From: Ignatzschineria cameli
GTDB lineage: Bacteria; Pseudomonadota; Gammaproteobacteria; Cardiobacteriales; Wohlfahrtiimonadaceae
NCBI RefSeq assembly: GCF_003121895.1
Contig: NZ_QEWW01000004.1
Location: 124,001-188,000, forward strand
DNA: 64,000 nucleotides
Direction of reading: 5' to 3'
The notes under the pieces are model-generated. The model searched no databases. It was not told the DNA's origin and worked only from the letters and a program-made list of their open reading frames with translations. This document shows positions 1 through 7,264 of the stretch, piece after piece (position 1 is the first letter of the stretch; every line of letters begins with the position of its first letter). The position numbers were made by a program, and so were the translations under genes.

Positions 1-156
1 AGATGATGCAGGTATAGAAATAATTATGCAATAAGATATTGACATTCTAACTTCAAATGGTAAAAGTGATTTTTTCACATCTATTTTTTTTCAGGTGTTT
101 TTATGCTATATAATTATAGTTAGGAATCAATATCACTAATAAAGAAAGCCTTATAT
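1..156. other. AT-rich leader upstream of the ATPase gene
   Basis: No gene is visible here. The stretch is very AT-rich and probably carries the promoter of the ATPase gene: TATAAT is present at 109-114, but no convincing -35 box lies at the right distance. The left side may be the tail of something outside the window. Confidence 0.3.
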
Positions 157-1524
157 ATGCTAATAAATTTCAGACTATTAAACTTCTTATCATTCGATAC
201 CCTTAATGAGTTTTCTCTCGTGAAAGGAAAATCACGACGCCACCCTGAACATCTATATAAATATAAAGATGTTCAGCTTTTAAAATTCTCTGCAATTTAT
301 GGTGCTAATGGAGCTGGAAAATCAAATCTAATAAAGGCTTTTAAATTTTCAAAAGATTTTATTTCAAACAACAATTTCCCCGAGTCCTCTACCCAGTCTT
401 ACTGCAGAACTAAAAAAAAGAATAAAGACTTAGAAACTAGTTTTGAATATGAAATCATTATAGATAACAAGATGTATTCTTATGGTTTTTCTATTTTATT
501 ATCCAAAAAAATAATAAAAAAAGAATGGCTATATGAAATAACAAATTCTACAGAAAATGCAATATTTACTCTAGACTTTGAAAATAATGATTTATTATTA
601 GATATTGATAAATTAATATCGAACACTAATGATAAAGAAAGATTAAAGATCTATATAAATGACTTTAAATCTTTATCCAAAAGTGACTGCTCACTTTTTT
701 TACATTTTATAAATAAAGGAAAGTCCTCCTTTGATAAAAAACATGCTGCAAGAATACTTAACCTTGTTTATAGATGGTTTTCTAATAAGCTAGAGGTTAT
801 ATCCCCCTCTGACACAACTAATAGAGGCTTAACCTACCTAGATGAAAATGATGACTCTATAGAAAATTTTTTAAAAGATTTTGGTACTGGCATAAATTCT
901 ATAAAAATTACACCTATTTCTTTAGATGAAATGTACAAATTAGAAAGTGCCGAATTTATAGATTTTATCAATGATGATATAAACAAACATATTGATGCCA
1001 TCAAAAAACATAAGTCCAATGTTGATATAGATATTACTGCTATAATGAGAACCTCTAAAAACTTATTCAGCATCAAAAAAATAGCTTCTCAAGATATTGA
1101 ATATAATGTAATAAAATTCACTCACTACGCTGACAATGAAACATATAAATTAAGCGAAGAATCTGATGGTACAATCAGACTTCTTGAGCTTTATGACGTC
1201 ATAAAAAACAAGCAAGATAAAATATTTATTATTGATGAGTTAGATAGAAGTTTACACCCCAATTTAACTTACAACTTTGTTAAAATGTTCTTATCTCTTA
1301 AAAACAAATCCCAATTAATTGTATCTACACATGAAGATAGAATTTTAGATTTAAATATTATGCGCAGAGATGAAATCTGGTTTGTAGAAAAAAATGATAT
1401 AGGTGAAAGTAAGCTATATTCACTAGAACAATTTAAAACCCGTTTTGATAAAGATGTGATGAATGCCTACCTAGATGGTCGATATGGCAGTATACCCAAG
1501 TTTAAATTTCTAAATAATTATTAA
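157..1524 (+). CDS. AAA family ATPase (RloA/AAA_15-type), partner of a RloB nuclease
   Basis: This is an ABC/SMC-like AAA ATPase of the kind found in phage-defence operons, where ATP-driven sensing controls a partner nuclease. The N-terminus (MLINFRLLNFLSF) is the usual start of AAA_15 proteins. A Walker A motif GANGAGKS lies at residues 49-56, Walker B IIDELD near 358-363, and a switch histidine (STHED) at 392. The length of 455 residues is normal for the family. The stop codon overlaps the ribosome-binding site of the next gene, so the two are co-translated. Sampled lines are about a quarter G+C, far below the chromosome to the right, which points to transfer. The two-gene layout recalls AbiL and PARIS systems. 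The specific system name is not established. Confidence 0.8.
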   Translation: MLINFRLLNFLSFDTLNEFSLVKGKSRRHPEHLYKYKDVQLLKFSAIYGANGAGKSNLIKAFKFSKDFISNNNFPESSTQSYCRTKKKNKDLETSFEYEIIIDNKMYSYGFSILLSKKIIKKEWLYEITNSTENAIFTLDFENNDLLLDIDKLISNTNDKERLKIYINDFKSLSKSDCSLFLHFINKGKSSFDKKHAARILNLVYRWFSNKLEVISPSDTTNRGLTYLDENDDSIENFLKDFGTGINSIKITPISLDEMYKLESAEFIDFINDDINKHIDAIKKHKSNVDIDITAIMRTSKNLFSIKKIASQDIEYNVIKFTHYADNETYKLSEESDGTIRLLELYDVIKNKQDKIFIIDELDRSLHPNLTYNFVKMFLSLKNKSQLIVSTHEDRILDLNIMRRDEIWFVEKNDIGESKLYSLEQFKTRFDKDVMNAYLDGRYGSIPKFKFLNNY

Positions 1525-1535
1525 AAGGAGTTTTG

Positions 1536-2426
1536 ATGTCTTTTAGATTAAAAAGTACGGCTCCTGATACTTCTAGAAAAATAGTAACGCCCTCAGACCC
1601 AAAGCCGAAATTATTTTTTGTATCTGAAGGTGCTGAAACTGAAAAAATCTATGTTCAAGAATTATCTATCTTATATGAAGATAGAATTATTGGTGAGTTT
1701 ATATTTCTTGATAGAATAGATATAACCCAGTCAAATCAATATATTGTTGTAAATACAATCGATAATTATTTAAAAATATCATCATCTATATCCTTGCAGG
1801 ATATGGATCTTATTCTTAATATAAAAAATGAAATACAAGAAGAAATAAACCCATCTGAGGAATTTATTCAGCAAAAAATAATCGCTTTACAATCTCTAAC
1901 TAAAGGGAATATTAACGGGTTAAAACTAATTACAAAAGAGAACTTACTAGAAATGATTAACGCCCTAGAGTCAGTAAAAAATTTTGATTTTGGGTATGAT
2001 AAGATTATTATCCTACTGGACAGAGATAAACAAAGCTTTAAAGAAAAACAGTATGATGACGTAATCGATATCTCTAATCGTCATGGCTACGAATTAGGTA
2101 TCACTAATCCTTGTTTTGAGCTTTTTTTGTTATTGCATTTAACAGATATTTCTGAATTAGATAAAAAATCAATTAGAGAAAATAAGCGTATCGGGAAGAA
2201 TAATAAAGTTAGATTCATAAGTAAATGCCTTGATACAGAGCTAAAAAAACATAATAGAAGATATCAATCTAAATCCAACTACGATGCCAAATTTATAGCT
2301 ATTAATTATCCTAACCTATCAAATAATATATCTAAATCTAATATAGCTACCGATCCAAAGATGCTTAAAGACAAGATAGGAACTTCCATATATCAAGTTT
2401 TGAGTCCTTATATAAAGTCTGAATAG
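1536..2426 (+). CDS. rloB: RloB family protein, TOPRIM-like putative nuclease
   Basis: This is the probable effector of the ATPase upstream. The N-terminus has the TOPRIM-type acidic motif SEGAETE (residues 31-36 region), and a DRD triplet falls at 162-164 after a hydrophobic strand. These are the acidic residues expected to hold metal in TOPRIM nucleases. The segment NPCFELFLLLH further on is characteristic of RloB proteins. I choose ATG 1536 over the in-frame TTG three bases earlier because AAGGAG at 1525-1530 is then 5 nt away. The gene is as AT-rich as its partner and is followed by a clear terminator, so the pair is a closed two-gene cassette. RNA or DNA cleavage as the outcome is inference from related systems. 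Confidence 0.78.
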   Translation: MSFRLKSTAPDTSRKIVTPSDPKPKLFFVSEGAETEKIYVQELSILYEDRIIGEFIFLDRIDITQSNQYIVVNTIDNYLKISSSISLQDMDLILNIKNEIQEEINPSEEFIQQKIIALQSLTKGNINGLKLITKENLLEMINALESVKNFDFGYDKIIILLDRDKQSFKEKQYDDVIDISNRHGYELGITNPCFELFLLLHLTDISELDKKSIRENKRIGKNNKVRFISKCLDTELKKHNRRYQSKSNYDAKFIAINYPNLSNNISKSNIATDPKMLKDKIGTSIYQVLSPYIKSE

Positions 2427-2448
2427 GAAGCCCTATAAAGTATTCAAT

Positions 2449-2469
2449 CCGCCAACCGGCGGTTTTTTT
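2449..2469 (+). terminator. Rho-independent terminator after rloB
   Basis: CCGCC, a 4-nt loop, GGCGG, then seven T. It closes the ATPase-RloB cassette and separates it from the next operon. Confidence 0.85.
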
Positions 2470-2488
2470 ATGCCCTAAATAAAATAAG

Positions 2489-2539
2489 TTACATAAGTAT
2501 TGTTTTAATATGTTACATATGTAATTATAGTTACATAAG
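2489..2539 (+). promoter_or_regulatory. operator cluster: three TTACAT sites upstream of the small-gene operon
   Basis: A perfect 12-bp palindrome TTACATATGTAA (2513-2524) is flanked by TTACATAAG at 2489-2497 and again at 2531-2539. The same half-site recurs around the S24 repressor gene and before the paralogous gene at 7265, so these are probably repressor operators. The first gene starts only 19 bp after the last site, so a bound protein would block expression. Confidence 0.6.
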
Positions 2540-2557
2540 AAACAAAAGGAGATACAT

Positions 2558-2893
2558 ATGTCTATTTTAAAAATAATCAAACAATGCGCACAACGTCACA
2601 TAGAAAATAAACGCATCAAAAGAAATGCGCGTATTTATAAAGAGATCGAAATCTCTAAAGCTTATTCAGCATTCTCTCTCGCTCAGATCAAATATCTAAT
2701 CATTCATGAAGAGCTGAAGCTTGCGCGTATGTTTGTTTTAAGCCCCAATAAAAAGCAGCAACAAGTCCTTGTAGCTGGACTCCATAGAGCTAGAAACCTG
2801 ATCAGTGCGCGTGCTAAAGCTGCCGCTAAATATGAAAAGATGGATTCTATTGTTAATGCCCCAGTAGTTATTCTTCAGAAAAAGGTGGCCTAG
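2558..2893 (+). CDS. small basic orphan protein, paralogue of the protein at 7265-7588
   Basis: I do not recognise the family. The protein has 111 residues, is strongly basic and predicted mostly helical, with no signal peptide or membrane segment. It shares length, layout and C-terminal signature with the 107-residue protein at 7265: a helix like VLVAGLHRARNLI against IFTDALYHAQKLI, and tails APVVILQKKVA against VPFVILKREAA. AAGGAG at 2546-2551 is placed 6 nt before the ATG. It heads a run of co-directional small genes and sits directly behind the TTACAT operators, so it is probably under control of the S24 repressor. Nucleic-acid binding is possible from its charge, but unproven. Confidence 0.6.
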   Translation: MSILKIIKQCAQRHIENKRIKRNARIYKEIEISKAYSAFSLAQIKYLIIHEELKLARMFVLSPNKKQQQVLVAGLHRARNLISARAKAAAKYEKMDSIVNAPVVILQKKVA

Positions 2894-2895
2894 TT

Positions 2896-3255
2896 ATGAA
2901 CGGTATTGAATGCCCATATTGCAAAAAATTGGATGCGGTCTCAAATGCTTTGGAACTCAGAGAAGGAGAGCATAAAGTTGAGTGCATAGCGTGCCAAAAA
3001 GAATTCTTTGCTACTGGAAAAACTTATTTAAAATTCCATTCAAAAAAAACAAATTGCCGGGAAGGTAAGCATGAGTTTACAGAGTGGGTAAGGCATGACT
3101 TTGAGAGTGATTGGTATATCCGTATGAATATTATGCCAAATATATGCGAACCCCATTCTATCTGGAGTAGACGCTGTGTTGACTGTGATGAAGTTGAAGC
3201 CAGCGACGAGCTTCCTTTTGGCTCAGCGCTTCCTGAACACCTAAAGGAGGCATGA
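2896..3255 (+). CDS. small zinc-ribbon-like protein, function unknown
   Basis: A 119-residue protein with two N-terminal CxxC pairs (Cys6/9 and Cys30/33) 20 residues apart, the spacing of a treble-clef or zinc-ribbon fold. A second cysteine group follows (NCREGKH and RRCVDCDE). No catalytic domain is recognisable. AAAGGTGG at 2881-2888 gives a start at 2896, two bases after the stop of the previous gene, so the two are coupled. Proteins of this type are common among accessory genes of prophages and integrative elements. Confidence 0.6.
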   Translation: MNGIECPYCKKLDAVSNALELREGEHKVECIACQKEFFATGKTYLKFHSKKTNCREGKHEFTEWVRHDFESDWYIRMNIMPNICEPHSIWSRRCVDCDEVEASDELPFGSALPEHLKEA

Positions 3256-3256
3256 C

Positions 3257-3568
3257 ATGCACGAAAGTAAAGAGCAGATTGTATGTCCTGCAGTTAGATA
3301 TCTATTTAGCTATAAATTTGAAGATAGAACGATCAGGCTCGAAAAAACCAGGCTCTGCATCAAATATGATGATCAATTCGCAACAGACTTCTTTCAAAGC
3401 CTATCAAGTAAACACTACTTCTGGACATTAAAGCTTTATGAAGAAGGTTTTATGACAAACAAAGGTCGATTTGTTGATCCCAAAGAAGCACTAGAAATGA
3501 CCGGATGGGGTGCTCAACTAAGATTTAAAGAGCGAAAACGCTTATTACCAGAAGATCTTTACCGGTAG
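3257..3568 (+). CDS. orphan protein of 103 residues
   Basis: Not recognised. It has a mixed, aromatic-rich sequence without signal peptide or membrane segment, and a basic C-terminus (RFKERKRLL). The perfect ribosome-binding site AAAGGAGG (3243-3250) lies inside the end of the preceding gene, 6 nt before the ATG, which supports real translation and operon membership. Confidence 0.55.
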   Translation: MHESKEQIVCPAVRYLFSYKFEDRTIRLEKTRLCIKYDDQFATDFFQSLSSKHYFWTLKLYEEGFMTNKGRFVDPKEALEMTGWGAQLRFKERKRLLPEDLYR

Positions 3569-3613
3569 GCACTTCATTAAATTTAAAAAACATCATTAAA
3601 AGGAGAGCTATCT

Positions 3614-3853
3614 ATGTCAATGGCTGATAACAGAGATCGTACTTCATATTGGATCAATAACATCGTCAAGGCTCACTTAAGAAAAAACGGCTGCATATTA
3701 AATCGCTTAAGCAAAAAAAGGAATGGGCTCTTCATCTATCAAATTATCGATCAGAGAGGCAATGTACTGGCGGAGATAGATCGAATTCGAATGGAGTTAG
3801 ATTGGAAGAGAAACAAACTACAAGATTACATTGACCAAAGAACAACATTTTAA
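3614..3853 (+). CDS. orphan protein of 79 residues
   Basis: Not recognised. The small basic protein contains a short beta-like stretch (GLFIYQIIDQRGNVLAEI) followed by a charged helix. AAAAGGAG at 3598-3605 precedes the ATG at a good distance. The ssb gene begins 12 bp after its stop, so it belongs to the same transcription unit. Confidence 0.5.
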   Translation: MSMADNRDRTSYWINNIVKAHLRKNGCILNRLSKKRNGLFIYQIIDQRGNVLAEIDRIRMELDWKRNKLQDYIDQRTTF

Positions 3854-3865
3854 AAGAGGGATAGT

Positions 3866-4339
3866 ATGTCTCGTGGAATTAATAAAGTCATTTTAGTCGG
3901 ACGTCTTGGGCAAGACCCTGATGTTCGTTATACAGCTGCAGGTAGCGCTGTTACTACCATCTCTGTTGCAACATCCGAGAGTTGGAAGGATCGCAATACC
4001 GGGCAACAACAAGAGCGCACGGAATGGCATCGAGTTGTCTTTTTCGGTCGTCTTGCAGAGATTGCTGGGCAATACTTAAGAAAGGGATCTCAAGTCTATG
4101 TAGAGGGATCTCTTCGAACCAACAAATATACTGATAAAAAGGGTATTGAACGCTACTCAACTGATATCAATGCCAATGAACTACAAATGTTAGGCAGTGG
4201 CAACTTTAATCCATCAAACCCTAATAATCAGCATGTCGATGACCAATCAATGGTAGGTGATTATCCGAAAAAAGATCCATGGGGTGCCCCAGAGAAGAAT
4301 GTGGGATTTGATGAAGAGGATGATGATATTCCGTTCTGA
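3866..4339 (+). CDS. ssb: single-stranded DNA-binding protein, element-borne copy
   Basis: This OB-fold SSB binds single-stranded DNA as a tetramer during replication, repair or conjugative transfer. The N-terminus [18 protein letters not shown], the core [19 protein letters not shown] and [11 protein letters not shown] are classic. A glycine/asparagine-rich linker leads to the acidic tip DDDIPF that recruits partner proteins. The length of 157 residues is slightly short for a chromosomal copy but normal. Its place among orphan genes suggests it serves the element rather than being the only chromosomal ssb. The reading frame continues open after the stop codon (separate entry). Confidence 0.92.
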   Translation: MSRGINKVILVGRLGQDPDVRYTAAGSAVTTISVATSESWKDRNTGQQQERTEWHRVVFFGRLAEIAGQYLRKGSQVYVEGSLRTNKYTDKKGIERYSTDINANELQMLGSGNFNPSNPNNQHVDDQSMVGDYPKKDPWGAPEKNVGFDEEDDDIPF

Positions 4340-4543
4340 AAAAATGGCGATTGCATCGTCAAGAATAAGCGCAGTGGTAAATATCATTACTGCGACACCG
4401 CCGGCAACTTATTTTGCATGAGTCAGCCAGCACCCAATAATCCACAATCAATTTATGAACAAAGTGGAAATGATCGAGATATGCATGGCAACTTTGGATG
4501 CAAAGTTTGCTTACGACAAATGAGAAAAAGGATTTTGAAATGA
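4340..4543 (+). pseudogene. cysteine-rich reading frame directly after the ssb stop, start missing
   Basis: The frame of ssb stays open for 67 codons after its TGA and encodes a cysteine-rich stretch (DCIVKN, YHYCDT, NLFC, FGCKVC) that looks like a zinc-binding domain. Its stop overlaps the next gene start in an ATGA arrangement (4540-4543), which is typical of a real coupled gene. No start codon exists in the first 26 codons, and the only in-frame ATGs (4418 onward) lack a ribosome-binding site. It is probably the remainder of a gene whose 5' end was lost when it was joined to ssb. Readthrough is possible but unlikely, because SSB needs its free C-terminus. Confidence 0.4.
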
Positions 4544-4710
4544 TTAATCCAGTTTATAAAAATGGATCAACTGCAAAAGTTGGCCACACCGTTATTAAAG
4601 ATAATGTAACCAAAAAGATTATTCGCATTGATACAAATACGCGCCAAGTGTGGTTTAAATTTGGTGGCTTTGAATGGTTTGAAGATATGAAGAGTTATAT
4701 GGAGGTTTAA
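4540..4710 (+). CDS. orphan protein of 56 residues
   Basis: Not recognised. It is a small protein with alternating beta-like segments (KVGHTVIKD, KKIIRID, QVWFKFGGFEWF). The in-frame ATG at 4498 is less likely, because AAGGA at 4528-4532 fits the ATG at 4540 with 7 nt spacing, and that ATG overlaps the preceding stop. It carries the GGAGG ribosome-binding site of the next gene in its last codons. Confidence 0.5.
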   Translation: MINPVYKNGSTAKVGHTVIKDNVTKKIIRIDTNTRQVWFKFGGFEWFEDMKSYMEV

Positions 4711-4711
4711 G

Positions 4712-4969
4712 ATGGAAAGCGAAGAGTTAATCAACAACCAAAAATTCTCACCCCTCTTTATCAATCAGTCACAATTGCAATTGATTTTATCTGTAAACGG
4801 AGGAAAAGCTCATAATTATACTGTTGTTGAGATGGTGGAAAATGGTGAACTGCCAGAACCGAAAAACCTCGGTAGAATGAAGATCTGGTCTGTCAGTATT
4901 ATATGTGAGACATTAGGACTAACTAAAGAAGATATATTCAGTTTTCTTGATCAACATAAATGCGCATGA
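4712..4969 (+). CDS. AlpA/excisionase-like small HTH protein
   Basis: An 85-residue protein whose second half (VVEMVENGELPEPKNLGRMKIWSVS) matches the winged-helix pattern of AlpA/MerR-type excisionases: a helix, then a short strand with Pro-x-Pro and an Arg-containing turn before an aromatic. Such proteins bend attachment-site DNA or activate integrase genes. It is the last gene of the run, with GGAGG at 4701-4705, and is closed by a strong terminator. The nearby attachment core and integrase stub fit an excisionase role, which remains inference. Confidence 0.5.
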   Translation: MESEELINNQKFSPLFINQSQLQLILSVNGGKAHNYTVVEMVENGELPEPKNLGRMKIWSVSIICETLGLTKEDIFSFLDQHKCA

Positions 4970-4995
4970 GCATAAACAAAATACTAGATAATATT

Positions 4996-5034
4996 AATAG
5001 CGGTGAGACACTTTTTCTACACCGCTATTTTTTT
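4996..5034 (+). terminator. strong terminator closing the small-gene operon
   Basis: A 10-bp perfect stem (AATAGCGGTG / CACCGCTATT) with a 14-nt loop and a T tract. It ends the transcription unit running from 2558. Confidence 0.85.
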
Positions 5035-5190
5035 GAATGATATAATCTGAGATAAGACAACTGAATGAAGCCCTCTCTTACCATATTCTAATTTATTCTA
5101 AGCTATAACCTTAATTATAGTAGTAAGAATGGTAGTAAAACTCATAAAAATAAAAACTAAGTCCAGTAACATCAATGCAAAACAATAATC

Positions 5191-5214
5191 GTTCGATCCC
5201 TCTTAGGCGCGCCA
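5191..5214 (+). other. tRNA 3'-end-like attachment core
   Basis: GTTCGATCCC followed by TCTTAGGCGCGCCA reads as the T-loop, acceptor strand and CCA of a tRNA gene. The sequence to its left does not complete a T-stem or any cloverleaf, so this is a partial copy of a tRNA 3' end, as left by a tyrosine integrase. A terminator and an integrase start codon follow within 200 bp, the standard layout of an att site. No second copy was found in the window. The closest tRNA here (Arg, 39580) differs. Confidence 0.65.
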
Positions 5215-5224
5215 TTTAGTGTTT

Positions 5225-5271
5225 AAAGCGGTTTAATAGAGTTAACTTAATTCTCATTAAACCGCTTTTTT
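5225..5271 (+). terminator. terminator just after the attachment core
   Basis: A 13-bp perfect stem (5225-5237 with 5256-5268) followed by T residues. It is probably the terminator of the tRNA gene whose 3' end is copied at 5191-5214. Confidence 0.8.
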
Positions 5272-5333
5272 ACTGCCTCTTCAGAGATCAGGGTTAATTC
5301 TTGTTTTACCTTGTTTCGTTTACTCACTGAACT

Positions 5334-5387
5334 TTTTACGGTATATTTTACGGTATCAACCTCTCTATTTACATTTATACCGTAAAA
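5334..5387. repeat. TTTTACGGTATA direct and inverted repeats before the integrase stub
   Basis: TTTTACGGTATA at 5334-5345 is followed directly by TTTTACGGTATC (5346-5357), with the exact inverse TATACCGTAAAA at 5376-5387, three bases before the integrase ATG. The layout suggests arm-type integrase sites or an operator for int. Confidence 0.6.
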
Positions 5388-5389
5388 CT

Positions 5390-5497
5390 ATGGCACTAAC
5401 ACTTAAAGAAATTAAAGATGCAAAGCCTCGTGAGAAGATTTATAAGCTTAACCTTAATAATTTCTTTAAAACCCTAAACTTAATTAGAGCTCTCTAG
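5390..5497 (+). pseudogene. int: tyrosine integrase, N-terminal stub only
   Basis: The frame opens MALTLKEIKDAKPREKIYKL, the hallmark N-terminus of phage and island integrases with a DUF4102 arm-binding domain (normally about 400 residues). Homology ends after about 20 residues, and a TAG stops the frame at codon 36. No catalytic Arg-His-Arg-Tyr region follows anywhere nearby. The rest of the gene has been deleted, so the element cannot excise by itself. Position relative to the attachment core and its terminator is as in intact islands. Confidence 0.65.
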
Positions 5498-5503
5498 ATT
5501 ATT

Positions 5504-5614
5504 TTATTCAGATTTAAAAACATTCGACTGTAAAAGTGTTTTCACGATGTCATTAGCAGCATTATCTAATATTGATTTAGCATCCCCACCAAAACTATAC
5601 GACAGGCTATCATT
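5504..5614 (-). pseudogene. possible C-terminal fragment of an unknown gene
   Basis: On the minus strand an open stretch reads ...SYSFGGDAKSILDNAANDI and ends KSE-stop at 5504. It is blocked upstream by two adjacent TAG codons and has no start. It looks like protein-coding debris within the decayed zone between the integrase stub and the next gene. The family is unknown. Confidence 0.25.
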
Positions 5615-5798
5615 CTACTATTGATCAAACAGAGAAATTTCTCTTCTAACATTCTATATTCCTCCCCATCAATCAAATACAATCAAATTCCCTTAAAGTC
5701 CAAAGTAAATATCATTTTGGTTTTATTGTTTTATTTAAATTTAAATATACAATACTAAAAACTCAAAAATAACAACAATTCAATATAAGGGGCTATAC
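5615..5798. other. AT-rich spacer without recognisable gene
   Basis: Very AT-rich DNA between the gene debris and the secreted protein gene. I see no open frame, hairpin or tRNA in it. It presumably holds the promoter of the downstream gene. Confidence 0.4.
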
Positions 5799-6095
5799 AT
5801 GAAGATTTTTACAATACCCTTCATGTTTATCATTTTCTTCTTTACTGCATTTACCTCAAACCTAGCCTATGCACAAAGTGATGATGAGATTAAAAATATT
5901 ATTATTCAGCAATCCATCGCATCTTATCCTAAAAGTTGCGCATGCCCTTATAATTCCGCTAAAAATGGTAGCCGTTGCGGGAAACGAAGTGCTTATAGTA
6001 AAAAAGGTGGCTATACGCCGAAATGTTATCCCGAAGATATTTCTCCGCGAGAAATAAAAGAGTGGAAGCAACGAAATAACTCTCGGAAAAGATAA
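5799..6095 (+). CDS. small secreted cysteine-motif protein
   Basis: A 98-residue protein with a clear signal peptide (MKIFTIPFMF... ending LAYAQ near residue 26). The mature part contains CACPYNSAKNGSRCGKRSAY and a third element YTPKCYP, a motif I have seen in small exported proteins of many proteobacteria, often beside nuclease or mobile genes. Its biochemical role is not known to me. The C-terminus is strongly basic. A TAAGGGG-like ribosome-binding site precedes the ATG. No partner gene is close. It lies between the integrase stub and the repressor, so it is probably element cargo. Confidence 0.6.
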   Translation: MKIFTIPFMFIIFFFTAFTSNLAYAQSDDEIKNIIIQQSIASYPKSCACPYNSAKNGSRCGKRSAYSKKGGYTPKCYPEDISPREIKEWKQRNNSRKR

Positions 6096-6203
6096 AGATC
6101 TTTTATAAGAGCCTTTAAATAAGGTCATAAAAAATTATAAGTTCAGCCCAATTCTCCCCTTTTTTCACAGCAAAAATCATCTAATTCCCCCTATTTCATT
6201 ATA

Positions 6204-6263
6204 TTTATGTAATTGAGTGCGCAATTGATTGACCATTGCAGTTATATAATTTACATTTATGTG
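6204..6263 (+). promoter_or_regulatory. repressor auto-operator sites
   Basis: TTTATGTAA (6204-6212) and TTACATTTATGT (6251-6262, arms TTACAT and ATGT around TT) flank the region just before the repressor ATG at 6285. They share half-sites with the operators at 2489-2539 and 7144-7170, consistent with autoregulation. Confidence 0.5.
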
Positions 6264-6284
6264 TTAACTAGAGAGGTGTTAAAA

Positions 6285-6941
6285 ATGAAAGAAGCAGCAA
6301 GAATTAGAGCAGAAAATTTAAAAGCATGGATTGATCGCTACTACGGGGGAAAGCAAGCTGCCTTTATTGAGAAGACCGGCATGAATCAAGGGGAGCTTTC
6401 GGCACTTATTAATGGTCGCCGTGTCTTTGGTGAGCGAAAAGCGCGTTCTATCGAAGAATTGGCAGATATGCCGAATATGTACCTTGAACAGACAGAAGAG
6501 CCTGATGTTCCCATTAATCCTGTAGCACTACAAGGAATGATCCCTGTCATCTCGTGGGTTGCCGCCGGTCATTTTAGTGATGCCGGACAAATTCCTGCAG
6601 ATGATCTCATTAAATGGGTTCCCTGCCCGGCACCCCATAGTAAAGGAACCTTTGCGTTGCAAGTCTCCGGTATCAGCATGATGAATCCTAATGGTAGCCC
6701 CTCCTTTGAAGATGGTGACATTATCTTTGTCGATCCTGCCCGTATGCCGGAAAATAAATCATGTGTCATTGTAACCTTAGAAGGAAGCGATAGCGCTACC
6801 TTTAAACAACTGGTGATTGAACCTGATGGGAAAAAATATATTATTCCTCTGAATCCAAACTGGGGTGATAAACCGATAGAGATTCGTGAAAATGCCTCTA
6901 TTAATGGGGTTGTGATCGGAAAATGGGTTGATATCTGCTAA
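6285..6941 (+). CDS. S24-family (LexA/CI-like) transcriptional repressor
   Basis: A phage-type repressor with an N-terminal HTH (ENLKAWIDRYYGGKQAAFIE...GELSALINGRR) and a C-terminal S24 autoprotease domain. The Ala-Gly cleavage bond is in WVAAGHFS, the serine in VSGISMMNPNG, and the lysine in SATFKQLV. DNA damage (RecA filament) would be expected to trigger self-cleavage and derepression. I start it at ATG 6285 (218 residues) with AGAGG at 6272-6276. The longer TTG start at 6213 would add 24 residues that do not look like HTH sequence and would run across the operators. Operators with TTACAT half-sites lie before it and before two paralogous genes. Confidence 0.88.
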   Translation: MKEAARIRAENLKAWIDRYYGGKQAAFIEKTGMNQGELSALINGRRVFGERKARSIEELADMPNMYLEQTEEPDVPINPVALQGMIPVISWVAAGHFSDAGQIPADDLIKWVPCPAPHSKGTFALQVSGISMMNPNGSPSFEDGDIIFVDPARMPENKSCVIVTLEGSDSATFKQLVIEPDGKKYIIPLNPNWGDKPIEIRENASINGVVIGKWVDIC

Positions 6942-7143
6942 TACTTGTTTGACAGTACTCGCTTGATAACCCTTCACTTTACCTAAAACAATCTCACTTT
7001 CTCCCTCTTTTTATGATTGATCTCTTCGATAGAAAAACAAAAAGATAGCTATTACTCTTTTAATTACAATAAGATAAGTAAAAAACAATATCATCAGCTC
7101 AGCAGTTAGCTACAAAATATTACAAAAATGTATTGCAATAGCA

Positions 7144-7170
7144 ATTACATAAATGTAATATTTATTACAT
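7144..7170 (+). promoter_or_regulatory. operator upstream of the second paralogue
   Basis: ATTACAT-AA-ATGTAAT (7144-7159) is a perfect 7+7 inverted repeat, followed by another TTACAT at 7165-7170. A degenerate copy TTACAAAAATGTAT lies at 7120-7133. These match the sites before the first paralogue and the repressor. The remainder of the 6942-7264 spacer shows no gene. Confidence 0.6.
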
Positions 7171-7264
7171 CAAAGATCCCCACATGATCTAACTGCAAAA
7201 ACAGATAAGAGTGATTAAGTCGATTCTAAGAGAGCTCAACTGCGTCACTAAAAGGAGAAGAGAG

